A stretch of 64,000 nucleotides of DNA, taken from Citrobacter freundii (GTDB taxonomy: Bacteria; Pseudomonadota; Gammaproteobacteria; Enterobacterales; Enterobacteriaceae). Positions 43,482 through 52,189 of this stretch are shown piece after piece (the stretch's first letter is position 1; every line of letters starts with the position of its first letter). The notes below the pieces were generated by a model. It was not told the origin of the DNA. It worked only from the letters and a program-made list of their open reading frames with translations, and searched no databases. The stretch covers positions 310,001 through 374,000 of the forward strand of contig NZ_JAALBX010000003.1 of assembly GCF_011077955.1 (NCBI RefSeq), in the 5' to 3' direction. Both the position numbers and the translations under genes were made by a program.

Positions 43482-44285
43482 ATGAATAACATCTGGTGGC
43501 AGACCCGGGGAGAGGGAAATATTCATCTTGTGCTGTTGCACGGATGGGGACTGAATGCCGGGGTATGGGATTGCATTCGCGAGCAATTAGCCTCGCAATT
43601 TACGCTGCATCTGGTGGACTTACCGGGATATGGGCGCAGCACCGGTTTTGGCGCAATGGATCTTGATGCGATGGCGCAATGCGTCCTGGCTCAGGCCCCT
43701 GAACGGGCGATATGGTTAGGCTGGAGCCTCGGCGGGCTTGTGGCGAGTCAGATTGCCTTAACGCACCCTGAGCGCGTCGATGCGCTGGTGACAGTGGCAT
43801 CATCGCCTTGTTTTAGCGCGCATGAGCAGGAAGCGTGGCCGGGCATTAAGCCCACCGTGCTGGCTGGTTTTCAGCAGCAATTGAGTGAAGATTTCAAGCG
43901 TACCGTTGAGCGTTTTCTGGCGCTGCAAACTCTCGGGACGGAAAGCGCCCGCCAGGATGCGCGCAAACTTAAAAGCGTTGTGCTGGACGCGCCCACGCCA
44001 TCCGTTGAGGTATTAAACGGCGGACTGGAAATCCTCAAATCGGTGGATTTACGTATCGAGCTTGAGCGGCTTACCGTGCCGTTCTGGCGGCTGTACGGCA
44101 GGCTGGACGGGCTGGTACCGCGCAAAATTGCGGCTCTGCTGGATGCACGTTTGCCGCACAGCACGTCGGTGATGTTTGATAAAGCCGCGCATGCGCCGTT
44201 TATTTCCCATCCTGACGCTTTTTGCGAAACGCTGGTCACGCTTGGTCATTGCCTGGAAAAACAGCAAAATCCCAACAATACTTAA
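43482..44285 (+). CDS. bioH: BioH pimeloyl-ACP methyl ester carboxylesterase
   Basis: Removes the methyl group from pimeloyl-ACP methyl ester, ending the BioC-BioH pimelate route of biotin synthesis. 267 residues, alpha/beta hydrolase. Nucleophile S82 in [12 protein letters not shown]; acid Asp in [11 protein letters not shown]; His in [12 protein letters not shown]. The C-terminal tail (about ten residues after LVTLGHC) is longer than in E. coli BioH as I recall it. Confidence 0.96.
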   Translation: MNNIWWQTRGEGNIHLVLLHGWGLNAGVWDCIREQLASQFTLHLVDLPGYGRSTGFGAMDLDAMAQCVLAQAPERAIWLGWSLGGLVASQIALTHPERVDALVTVASSPCFSAHEQEAWPGIKPTVLAGFQQQLSEDFKRTVERFLALQTLGTESARQDARKLKSVVLDAPTPSVEVLNGGLEILKSVDLRIELERLTVPFWRLYGRLDGLVPRKIAALLDARLPHSTSVMFDKAAHAPFISHPDAFCETLVTLGHCLEKQQNPNNT

Positions 44286-44381
44286 TGCGTGGTTACCCTT
44301 ACGGGCAATTTTTTTGATTGGCGAAAGTCCGCCTGCCGGTAGGCATCACAACATAAAAACCTTTTTAAGGAGTGTGAAGCT

Positions 44382-44654
44382 ATGAAATTAGTCACTGGCA
44401 TTGTTACCTCGTTGGTTATCGGTTCGCTTTCCTTCGGTGTTTTTGCTGCGAAAGAGCTTGAAAAAGACAAAGTCGCTAGCATGAACTTGACAAAAATTGG
44501 CACCATTTCAACCTCTGATGATGCAACCTCGCCAATGGATGCGAAAGCTGATTTGTCGAAAAAAGCGGATGAAATGGGAGGGACCTATTACGTTATCACC
44601 AGCGCTGATAAAAAAACTGAAGATGTCCAGGCTACGGCAGACGTATACAAATAA
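44382..44654 (+). CDS. Small DUF1471 (YhcN/BhsA-type) periplasmic protein
   Basis: 90 residues with a signal peptide (MKLVTGIVTSLVIGSLSFGVFA). The mature part KIGTISTSDDATSPMDAKADLSKKADEMGGTYYVITSAD is the YdgH/BhsA/McbA domain (DUF1471). Enterics carry many paralogues (YhcN, BhsA, McbA, YjfY) tied to stress, acid or biofilm responses; which one this equals cannot be told by eye. AAGGAG (44368-44373) stands eight bases before ATG 44382. Own terminator follows. Confidence 0.88.
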   Translation: MKLVTGIVTSLVIGSLSFGVFAAKELEKDKVASMNLTKIGTISTSDDATSPMDAKADLSKKADEMGGTYYVITSADKKTEDVQATADVYK

Positions 44655-44674
44655 GTTTTAGCGAGCTCTCCCTG

Positions 44675-44707
44675 TGCCGGTTGCGTAACGTGACCGGCAT
44701 TTTTTTT
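44675..44707 (+). terminator. Terminator after the DUF1471 gene
   Basis: TGCCGGT (44675-44681) pairs with ACCGGCA (44693-44699), followed by eight T. Confidence 0.88.
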
Positions 44708-45113
44708 TGAAGGTTTACCAGCGCGCTGGATTGGCAAGGGGAAGGGGGTTCCCGCTGTGCGGATGCGCCCCCTTCACTTTACCGTCACACGTAAACCTGC
44801 AAGCGCTACGTTGACCGTCCAGGGTATTTACCCGAAATAACATGCTCAAATTCTGATAAATAATACCCAAAATAACCAGATAATAATTGTTAGAAACCCA
44901 TCACAGATTTGCAATTTGTATTTTCAGCGTTCTGAATCGATTTTGTGATACATGGGAATAAAAAACGTAGTCTTTCTATAAGGTTGCTTTCTGGGAAAAG
45001 CCATTCAGCCATACTGTTATAGTATTTTTCTATAGCACACCATCAAAAGCAATTTTCCGTCATTGGGTAGCTTTCTAATAATGGAGGAGTCATAAAAACC
45101 CAGGATAACAAGA
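44708..45113 (+). other. AT-rich upstream region of the sulfatase cluster
   Basis: About 400 bases with no supportable gene; noticeably AT-rich compared with the flanking core genes. Contains the LysR-type box at 45019-45033 and presumably the promoter of the transporter gene. Confidence 0.6.
45019..45033 (+). promoter_or_regulatory. LysR-type box before the symporter gene
   Basis: ATAG-N7-CTAT, which contains the T-N11-A spacing of LysR-regulator sites, 80 bases before the symporter ATG. A plausible target for the LysR protein encoded at 49080 in the same cluster. Confidence 0.4.
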
Positions 45114-46532
45114 ATGCAGCAATTAAAGCTTTCCGAAAAACTTTATTATGCGATAGGCGGCGGATTCGCCTCTAATCTCAGCTTTTATGCCATGCTGGTC
45201 TTCTTCATTACCTACGCCTCAGACATCTATGGCGTTAATCCTGCGACCATCGGGGCCATCACATTGGCAGCGCGCGGTATTGACGCCTTTATCGATCCCA
45301 TAATGGGCGCGATAGGTGACAGAACGCGAACCCGACTCGGTAAATACCGTTTCTGGATTATTTTTTCGGCCCCTGTTTTGGGCGTAACAACGTGGTTGGT
45401 TTTTGCCTCACCTGACTTTTCCCCCATCGGGCGCGTGATTTATATCGCCTGCATTTATATGCTTTATTCCATTGCATCTACCGGTGCGAATATTCCCTAT
45501 CATTCATTAACGGCTTATATCACAGATAAAGTTAATGAGCGGAGCAATATTGTTTTGCTAAAGCAATTTACCGGTATTATTGCGCAGTTTATTGTCAGCG
45601 CAGGCGGTATCTATATCCTGTCCGCGTTTAGCCACAATAATAGTGTGACGGGGGAGCCCGTTGTTGACGTCAACAGCTACCGGTATTTAGGCATTTTATT
45701 TGGCGTCATAACTACCCTTGGATTATGGCTGTGTGCGTGGGGTGCGCGTCATCAGGATAACTGGCAGCGTATTCAGGAAGATGAAGCGGCGTTGGATATC
45801 CATCCCGGCGCGCAACGTGGCAATGTTGTCATTGAAGTATTCAAACAACTCTCGCTGGCCTTTCATAGCCGTTCGCTGGGATGCCTTGCGCTGGCGTCCT
45901 CCGCCAATACGCTGACACTTGCCATTATGTCTGGCGTTACGGTGCAGTTTTATTCCTGGGTTTTGCACAGCGCTAAAATGGTCGCGACCGGTGCGTTACT
46001 TAATATGTTTTTCGGCGCACTGATTTATTTAGTTGTTAAGTGGCTGGTACAGCGTTACGGAAATAAGACCGCTTTCGTTATCGCTTGCATTATCGCCATT
46101 ATCCCTTCGGTGGTGCTCTGGGTGACGTTTAATCCCGCGCATGTCTATTACACCATTGTGTTGCTCGCTTTCTTGATGGCGTTTTGCCAGGCCGGTTCGC
46201 TAATAACCTGGATGATGGTAACGGACTGCGCCGATGAATTGCGCTGGAGAACCAAAACAAATGCGGCAGGCATCGCGTCAGCATCACTGACTTTTTCCAA
46301 TAAATTCGGTTCAGCCGTTGGCGCTTTTGTACTGGGCTGGATGCTTGAACTCATCGGCTATGTACCGGGCGTCGCCACACAAACCGAGGGCGCGCTCAAA
46401 GGCCTGACGTTTTTGATGGTCATGACGCCAGTATTTGGTCAATTAATTGCGCTTTTCGCCATGATTTTTTATTCGCTCAATCGAAAAAATCACAAAGAAA
46501 TCTGCATGAAACTACTTGGCTCGGGAGAATAA
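45114..46532 (+). CDS. GPH-family sugar:cation symporter
   Basis: Major facilitator superfamily protein of the glycoside-pentoside-hexuronide group (MelB, YihO, YicJ relatives). 472 residues with about 12 membrane segments. N-terminal LSEKLYYAIGGGFASNLSFYAM and the cation-site helices ARGIDAFIDPIMGAIGDRTRTRLGKYRFWI are typical, as is NIPYHSLTAYITDKVNERS. AGGA lies eight bases before ATG 45114. The sulfatase starts one base after its stop, so the likely cargo is a sulfated sugar, glycoside or similar anion (inference from context). No homologue is at this locus in K-12. Confidence 0.88.
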   Translation: MQQLKLSEKLYYAIGGGFASNLSFYAMLVFFITYASDIYGVNPATIGAITLAARGIDAFIDPIMGAIGDRTRTRLGKYRFWIIFSAPVLGVTTWLVFASPDFSPIGRVIYIACIYMLYSIASTGANIPYHSLTAYITDKVNERSNIVLLKQFTGIIAQFIVSAGGIYILSAFSHNNSVTGEPVVDVNSYRYLGILFGVITTLGLWLCAWGARHQDNWQRIQEDEAALDIHPGAQRGNVVIEVFKQLSLAFHSRSLGCLALASSANTLTLAIMSGVTVQFYSWVLHSAKMVATGALLNMFFGALIYLVVKWLVQRYGNKTAFVIACIIAIIPSVVLWVTFNPAHVYYTIVLLAFLMAFCQAGSLITWMMVTDCADELRWRTKTNAAGIASASLTFSNKFGSAVGAFVLGWMLELIGYVPGVATQTEGALKGLTFLMVMTPVFGQLIALFAMIFYSLNRKNHKEICMKLLGSGE

Positions 46533-46533
46533 A

Positions 46534-48297
46534 ATGAAAGCTGTCATGCTTATGTTCGATACGCTTCGCCGCGATCAATTACCCCCTTACAATCCAGGCG
46601 CTTTTCCCTTGCCTAATTTTGATCGGCTGGCGAAAAAAACGGTACGCTTCGATAACTTTTACGTGGGATCCATGCCCTGTATGCCCGCGCGGCGCGACCT
46701 GCATACCGGCCGGTTAAGTTTTTTACACCGTAGTTGGGGGCCGCTGGAGCCGTTCGACGATTCTATTTTTGAGATGATGAAAAAGCACGGCATCTATTCT
46801 CATCTTATTACTGACCATCAGCATTACTGGGAAGATGGCGGCGCAACGTACCATAATCGCTACAGTAGCTATGAATTCGTCCGTGGCCAGGAAGGCGATT
46901 TATGGAAAGCGCAATTAGGTTTTCGCGGTGTAGAACAGCTTGAGACCTGGCAAAAAGCAGAACCGCTGCGCCGAAATATGATCCTTCATGATCAAATTAA
47001 CCGCACTTATTTTCAACGCGAGGAGGATTATCCGCAGGCGCGTTGTTATCAACTTGGGCTTGAGTTCCTCGCCGAGAATTATCGGCAGGATAATTGGTTG
47101 TTGCAGATAGAAAGTTTTGATCCTCATGAGCCGTTCGCGGTTCCGGATCGTTTTAAACAAAGGGTGAGTGCGGACCTGGTAGGAAACAGCGACGATTGGC
47201 CGGAATACAGCTCGACTGAGCGTATTAATAATCCTGAAAAAATGGCGAATGCGGCAAAGCATTATCAGGCGTTAATGCTTATGTGCGATGAGTATCTGGG
47301 CAAAATTCTCGACTTCTTTGATGAGCATGATTTGTGGAAAGATACCCTGCTGGTGGTCAATACCGATCATGGATTTTTGCTGGGCGAAAAGGAGTGGTCA
47401 GGGAAAAGCGTGATGCCAGTTTATAATGAAATCGCCCACGTGCCTTTTTTTATATGGGATCCTAAAGTTGGCGTAGCGAACGATGTTCGTCATGAATTAG
47501 CGCAAATGCACGATCTTGGCGTGACCTTGCTGGATTATTTCGGTATCGAAAAAACGGCCGGTATGACAGGCCATTCGTTAACGCCGGTTATTGCGGGCAA
47601 AAATGCGATTAAATCTGAGGCGTTATTTGGTTATTTCGGCGCGCACGTTTCTATTACCGACGGTAGATACATTTATATGCGCGCAAGCCAATTACCCGAA
47701 AACCAGCCTCTGTATGAATACACGCTGATGCCTACCCACATGCGACGCATGTTCACTCCCGACGAATTGAAAGGGGCGACGTTACATCCCGGGATGGCGT
47801 TTACTAAAAATATACCGGTACTGAAACTGCCCGGTTCAGCGGGCTTTTACAGTGCCTATGCCCATGGCAATTTACTTTTCGATCTCGTAAGCGATCCTGC
47901 GCAAGAACATCCGCTCAAAGACGCGCAACAAGAAGCAATTTTGCTCAAAATGCTTTCGCAGGCGCTTTCCCGGGCAGGGGCTCCCGCAGATGAATGGCAA
48001 CGCTTAGGCATTCCCGAGGACAGTTCCCTAATCACCGCCGCGTTTATAGAACGTGAACACCAGCAACGACAGGCGGTGCTCAGTCAGCATCTGGGTCGGC
48101 TGGCAGACGTGAATATGCACCCGGACACCCGCGCGTTGTTACTCGATATTGCGGTATGTCCTGGCGGAAAAGCATTACTTGATGATGTCGCCACATACTT
48201 TACGGGCGATTATCTGAAAAGAGCGTTACTGGTGGAGATATATACCCGTGGAAGCTATGAAAGCGGGCTGAAAAACTTGTTCAATAAACCGTATTAA
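46534..48297 (+). CDS. Cys-type sulfatase, probably cytoplasmic
   Basis: Type I sulfatase/alkaline phosphatase superfamily hydrolase, 587 residues. Metal site D9 (MFDTLRRD); the modified residue C49 in CMPARRDLHTGR (C-x-P-x-R), which must be turned into formylglycine; a second metal pair D278-H279 in NTDHGFLLGE; LFDLVSDPAQEHPL near the C-terminal subdomain. No signal peptide, so it should act in the cytoplasm on substrate brought in by the adjacent symporter. ATG 46534 was chosen over TTG 46516: it has GGGAG seven bases upstream and begins the KAVMLMFDTLR strand. Substrate unknown; phosphonate or phosphodiester activity cannot be excluded in this superfamily. No maturase gene is in the window. 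Confidence 0.9.
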   Translation: MKAVMLMFDTLRRDQLPPYNPGAFPLPNFDRLAKKTVRFDNFYVGSMPCMPARRDLHTGRLSFLHRSWGPLEPFDDSIFEMMKKHGIYSHLITDHQHYWEDGGATYHNRYSSYEFVRGQEGDLWKAQLGFRGVEQLETWQKAEPLRRNMILHDQINRTYFQREEDYPQARCYQLGLEFLAENYRQDNWLLQIESFDPHEPFAVPDRFKQRVSADLVGNSDDWPEYSSTERINNPEKMANAAKHYQALMLMCDEYLGKILDFFDEHDLWKDTLLVVNTDHGFLLGEKEWSGKSVMPVYNEIAHVPFFIWDPKVGVANDVRHELAQMHDLGVTLLDYFGIEKTAGMTGHSLTPVIAGKNAIKSEALFGYFGAHVSITDGRYIYMRASQLPENQPLYEYTLMPTHMRRMFTPDELKGATLHPGMAFTKNIPVLKLPGSAGFYSAYAHGNLLFDLVSDPAQEHPLKDAQQEAILLKMLSQALSRAGAPADEWQRLGIPEDSSLITAAFIEREHQQRQAVLSQHLGRLADVNMHPDTRALLLDIAVCPGGKALLDDVATYFTGDYLKRALLVEIYTRGSYESGLKNLFNKPY

Positions 48298-48307
48298 CAG
48301 CAAGGAT

Positions 48308-48337
48308 GTCCCTGCGCAGCGCCGCTGCGACAGGGAC
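48308..48337 (+). repeat. Strong hairpin between sulfatase and DUF202 genes
   Basis: GTCCCTGCGCAGC pairs with GCTGCG-CAGGGAC with one bulged A and a short loop. No T run follows, so an mRNA-stability or attenuating element is more likely than a full terminator. Confidence 0.6.
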
Positions 48338-48362
48338 TCATGATTTTAGCGCCAGGATACAC

Positions 48363-48731
48363 ATGCAAAAGAGCAGCTATTCGGGAAAGGCCCGGTGGAA
48401 GGAGCAGGGCATTCGTCCTGATTATCGTTTTTCGCTTGCGAACGAACGCACGTTTTTGGCGTGGATCCGAACGGCACTGGCATTGTTAGCGGGAGCCGTG
48501 GGGCTTGAGCAGTTAGTCAACCATACCGGAAGCGGTAGCCACTGGCATAGCTTGTCGTTGATACTTGCCGCGGGCGCGGCATTTTTGAGCGTGATGGGTT
48601 GGTTACGCTGGCGCGAGAATGAAATCGCCATGCGCAATGAACGCGATCTGAATTATTCGAACGTTTTACTGACACTGTCATGCTATTTGCTGGGTATCGT
48701 ACTGTTTGTCATGTTTTTGATATTCCGGTAA
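48363..48731 (+). CDS. YidH-like DUF202 inner membrane protein
   Basis: 122 residues, three predicted membrane helices. PDYRFSLANERTFLAWIRTALALLAGAVGLEQL is the DUF202 signature and matches the start of E. coli YidH, as does the internal WLRWRENEIAMRNERDLNYSN block. ATG 48363 was chosen (AGGA six bases upstream); the longer frame from 48306 lies in the hairpin. Function unknown. In E. coli yidG and yidH also neighbour a sulfatase (yidJ) and a transporter (yidK), so the association recurs. Confidence 0.85.
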   Translation: MQKSSYSGKARWKEQGIRPDYRFSLANERTFLAWIRTALALLAGAVGLEQLVNHTGSGSHWHSLSLILAAGAAFLSVMGWLRWRENEIAMRNERDLNYSNVLLTLSCYLLGIVLFVMFLIFR

Positions 48732-48748
48732 CAAAGGCGGAAGTGTAT

Positions 48749-49054
48749 ATGTCCGATCCCGGTCTGCAACCTGAGCGTACGCTTTTATCCTGGGGTAGAA
48801 CCGCCTGCTCTTTTTTTACCGTCGCGATCCTCTTCTTTCGCTACGGGGCGGTACTGTCCAATCCTCTGTATTACTTGCCGGGTGCGCTCTTGTGCCTTGC
48901 TGGAAGCAGCCATTTGTTGATTAACAAAACCCAGCGCTTTTATCCACAGGGAACCGGGCGGCAGGAGGGACTGACACGCAAACATCTTGCGATTGCCATG
49001 TTCAGCTTCAGCGTTTTTTTTGCCAGCATTCTCTTTTTAATAGAATGTTTCTGA
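48749..49054 (+). CDS. YidG-like DUF202 inner membrane protein
   Basis: 101 residues, three predicted membrane helices. SDPGLQPERTLLSWGRTACSFF resembles the YidG start (DPGLQPERTSLAWFRT), the second DUF202 type. ATG 48749 chosen with GGAAG upstream; it begins 17 bases after the YidH-like stop. The two probably form one membrane complex (inference from pairing here and in E. coli). Confidence 0.83.
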   Translation: MSDPGLQPERTLLSWGRTACSFFTVAILFFRYGAVLSNPLYYLPGALLCLAGSSHLLINKTQRFYPQGTGRQEGLTRKHLAIAMFSFSVFFASILFLIECF

Positions 49055-49079
49055 CGGCTATTTTTAAAGGCATATCCTA

Positions 49080-50030
49080 ATGTATCTGCATAAGCTTATC
49101 TTCCAGTTTAAGATTCTGGTGGATAAAAAAACGTTTACTGCCGCTGCGGAATCCTTATTTATCTCTCAGCCAACCCTCACGCAAAACATGAAACGTCTGG
49201 AGTCTGCGCTGGAGATCCCGCTACTGGTTCGGGGAAGTAAAACGATTTCCCTGACGGTGTATGGCGAAAGTCTTTATCAACATGCCTGTCTGTTAGACAG
49301 AAATTATCAAAAAGCCATGTTGGATATTGACGCGATTAAACGTAGCCATCGGCAAACGTTAGTGCTGGAATGCGGACATGCATGGAGTCACGGAGTATTG
49401 TTTAGCTTAACCAAAGCGTATATGGCGAAATATCCGCAGGTACGTATTGTTATCAAAAGCTGTAATTCTGCGACCGGACAGAATCATTTATTAAAAGGTG
49501 AATGCGATATTGCGCTAGGTGCTATCCCTGCGACGGACAATAAAATATCAGCAATCAATTATATTCCGGTTTTTACCACACGTTTCGTTTTATATTGCTC
49601 AGGTGAACATCCCTGGGCTGGTAAAAAAGGTATTACTGAAAAGCACCTCAGGCAGAGCGATTGGGTCATACTGAAACATGGTGAAGACGAAGGCGAATTT
49701 AACGATCCGCTTTTATATCATATGTCACCTGAGTCGATTCGCTTTGAAGTTTACTCGGTCTCAAATGCAATAACCTTAACGCAGCAAAGCCACTGCATTC
49801 TGGCTTTGCCTTTGCAACTGGAGCAGGAAGCCTTAAGAAGAGGGCTGGTTGCGATTGATACCGCCTTTACCTTTCCGGCATTTCAAACCGGCGTGATGTA
49901 TATCAGCGATGTGCTTAACTATCCGCATAAAAAAGAGTTTATCGACACCCTTATCGCATCCAAAGCGATGATGGAAAAGGCAGTGCTTAACAACGAGAGC
50001 GGCACGATGACTGGCGACGAAATTCCATGA
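49080..50030 (+). CDS. LysR-family transcriptional regulator
   Basis: 316 residues. N-terminal winged helix FKILVDKKTFTAAAESLFISQPTLTQNMKRLE (about residues 10-41), then LysR substrate-binding domain from about residue 90 (TLVLECGHAW onward). AAAGG precedes ATG 49080. It is on the same strand as the transporter, sulfatase and DUF202 genes, only 25 bases after the latter, which is unusual for LysR genes, which are mostly divergent from their targets. Likely local regulator of sulfate-ester genes; effector unknown (a sulfate or cysteine precursor signal as with Cbl/CysB is a guess). Confidence 0.88.
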   Translation: MYLHKLIFQFKILVDKKTFTAAAESLFISQPTLTQNMKRLESALEIPLLVRGSKTISLTVYGESLYQHACLLDRNYQKAMLDIDAIKRSHRQTLVLECGHAWSHGVLFSLTKAYMAKYPQVRIVIKSCNSATGQNHLLKGECDIALGAIPATDNKISAINYIPVFTTRFVLYCSGEHPWAGKKGITEKHLRQSDWVILKHGEDEGEFNDPLLYHMSPESIRFEVYSVSNAITLTQQSHCILALPLQLEQEALRRGLVAIDTAFTFPAFQTGVMYISDVLNYPHKKEFIDTLIASKAMMEKAVLNNESGTMTGDEIP

Positions 50031-50187
50031 TTTCCTGTCTCGCTTTGTTTGAGATTTATTTTTGCTTTTACGTCGGCAAAAAATGGCCCGAGCGGCTTAG
50101 TCAAATAAAGAAAATAAAGGCACTCATTTTACGTGTGATGAGATAAACCCTGTTTTCTTTTTATTTGGCAACTTAAGGAGCCAGACC

Positions 50188-52093
50188 ATGGCTACACCTT
50201 CACATATCGGATATCGGGACGCCGGCGATGGGCTTTACAACCCCGGTTTACAGACACAAATTGAGCCCGTTCTTCGCGATAAAGAAAATTTATGACGCCT
50301 TTGTCGGCAGCATTACCCTTTCAGATACCCTGGGCAGTTTATCGGAAAAGTATCAGCAAGATATTTTTAGCCGCTCACCGTTGAGCGCGGTGTTGGGTTT
50401 TTGGAACATGAGTCACACCATTACGGTCAGTGTCTCTTCTCCTGATGTACCCTCAGCGCCTGAAATTACGCATACCTATACCAATCAACCGCTTGATCAA
50501 AAAGTCGTTATTTCTGTCCTGGGGTTTGTCGCCCGGGCGAACAGGGAAACCATCAACCTTGTACGCGTTGTTGATGCTGACGGGCGCGAGTTTACGACTT
50601 CAGTGACGGTAGCGCCGCTTCCAGCGACGGATGCGCAAGCCAACATGACCAATGGCTTCCCGGAACTTCAGGTTAATAAAACGGGCGAGTACGCTGACGT
50701 CGGTGACGATCTTTACTTCGTCGTCGTCTCATCCCGCCGCGCTTTTATCGCTTATGATCGCCAGGCGAATGTCCGATGGTATATCGTCGCTGGTAACCCG
50801 CAAAACGATCCGGCGCTCTGGTTGCCGACATATAATAATATTCGCCTTTCCGATGGGACATTCATCGGTTCAGACGAGCATCTCCAGCACTATTACACAC
50901 CTACCGATCTCGGGCCAAATGAACCAAATGGGCAACGGGAACTCTGGCGCTTTGATGCGACAGGGCGCGTATTGGGGATCTATTTTACTCGCGACAGGGC
51001 TCATCATTCGTTACTGGAACTGCCAGGCGAAAATGCGCTGCTTTATGCATCCGATTACCTTAGCACCCGTCAAAGTGGCGAAGGGCCGAATCCCGATGGC
51101 GCTAATCAGGGACCAACCTCAGAAGATTGCATTGCGATCCTCGACCTGGCTACGGGGTATGAAAAAGTCTATTACGATTTGCGCAGCATTCTGAATTTCT
51201 GGCGCTCGCCAGTGCCAATGGACTTTTCCGTCCCGAATACTTATGACTGGGCGCATCTCAACCAGGTGGTACTGGATTCAGACAGCAATCTGCTGATAGC
51301 CTCCTGCCGTCATCAAGGGGCTATTATCGGTATCGATAGAGAAACCGGCGCGTTGCGCTTTATCTCTGCAAATCACGATGACTGGCAGGTGACCGAAACG
51401 GGGGATATCACAACTGATTGGTCTGATCTGCTCTTAACGCCGGTTAATCCCGTGACTAACCAGCCGTATGATTTAACCGATCCTGCCCAGAAAGCGGAAG
51501 CTGACCATGTCTTCTGGACCTGGGGCCAGCATAATGTCCAGGAAGTCATAAAGGCGCAGTCGAATCCCTCCCTGGTGGAGTTTTCCGTTTTCAACAATGG
51601 AAATTACCGTACTCGTACGATGTCAGAAGGCGTAGTGCCTTCTCAAAACGCGTCACGTTGCGCGCACTATCAGGTCGATCTGAATACCCGGGAAGTCAGA
51701 AAATTAGTGGAATATGGCGAAACGGAAATGGGGGCAACGGGATACAGTTCTTACGTCTCTACCGCCACTTTTTTCAAGCATCAGAACAATGATGCTTTTC
51801 CTCGGCTGCTGGCGAACTTTGGCGGTTCGATATTCCAGAGCGGGGGCGATGAGGATATTGCTGGGCTGCCATTGACCGTCGAACCGGGCATTTCCGACAG
51901 GATTGACCCTGCTGAAAACCTTGCCGGTTATTTTCAGGGCCGGGTGATCCTTCAGGAAGTCGACATGAATACCCGCATGCCGTTATTTGAGATTCGCTTA
52001 ACCTCGGGCACTTTTAAGGCGCCGCCGGGCGGGGATATTAGACGCGTCGATTTTTACTCGTTTCGCGCTTACAAAATGCCGCTCTATAGCTAA
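50188..52093 (+). CDS. Arylsulfotransferase (PF05935-type), frameshifted near its 5' end
   Basis: Transfers sulfate between phenolic compounds via a sulfohistidine intermediate. The catalytic His is retained in TWGQHNVQ (codon 51530-51532; E. coli AssT has TQHTAW), with supporting DWAHLNQ (51254), SCRHQG (51308) and RAHHSLL (51002). No signal peptide and no dsbL/dsbI partners, unlike pathogenic E. coli AssT. The best ribosome site (AAGGAG 50175-50180) drives ATG 50188, giving MATPSHIGYRDAGDGLYNPG but stopping at TGA 50293. Dropping one base in the A/T run at 50284-50291 joins it to the long frame (DKEN-YDAFVGS), about 634 residues. As the sequence stands, the open frame from ATG 50228 gives 621 residues with an unlikely N-terminus. 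It is a mutated gene, a sequencing error, or it uses a weak alternative start. Confidence 0.85.
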
Positions 52094-52131
52094 CAGGGCT
52101 ACGCGAAAATCTTTCGCGCGCAGGTAATAAA

Positions 52132-52167
52132 AATGCCGGTCACCTGAGGCGACCGGCATTCATTTTT
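52132..52167. terminator. Terminator between arylsulfotransferase gene and feoC
   Basis: AATGCCGGTC (52132-52141) pairs with GACCGGCATT (52151-52160), then CATTTTTT; A-rich on the other side, so it can serve both convergent genes. Confidence 0.88.
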
Positions 52168-52189
52168 TGCCACTGCTTTTCTTTTTTTG

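Noticed and set aside
50284-50300. Programmed +1 frameshift (as in prfB) at the arylsulfotransferase start
   Set aside because: Although TGA is followed by C, the slip would be from TTA to TAT, which pairs poorly, and there is no internal ribosome-site-like stimulator at the right distance.
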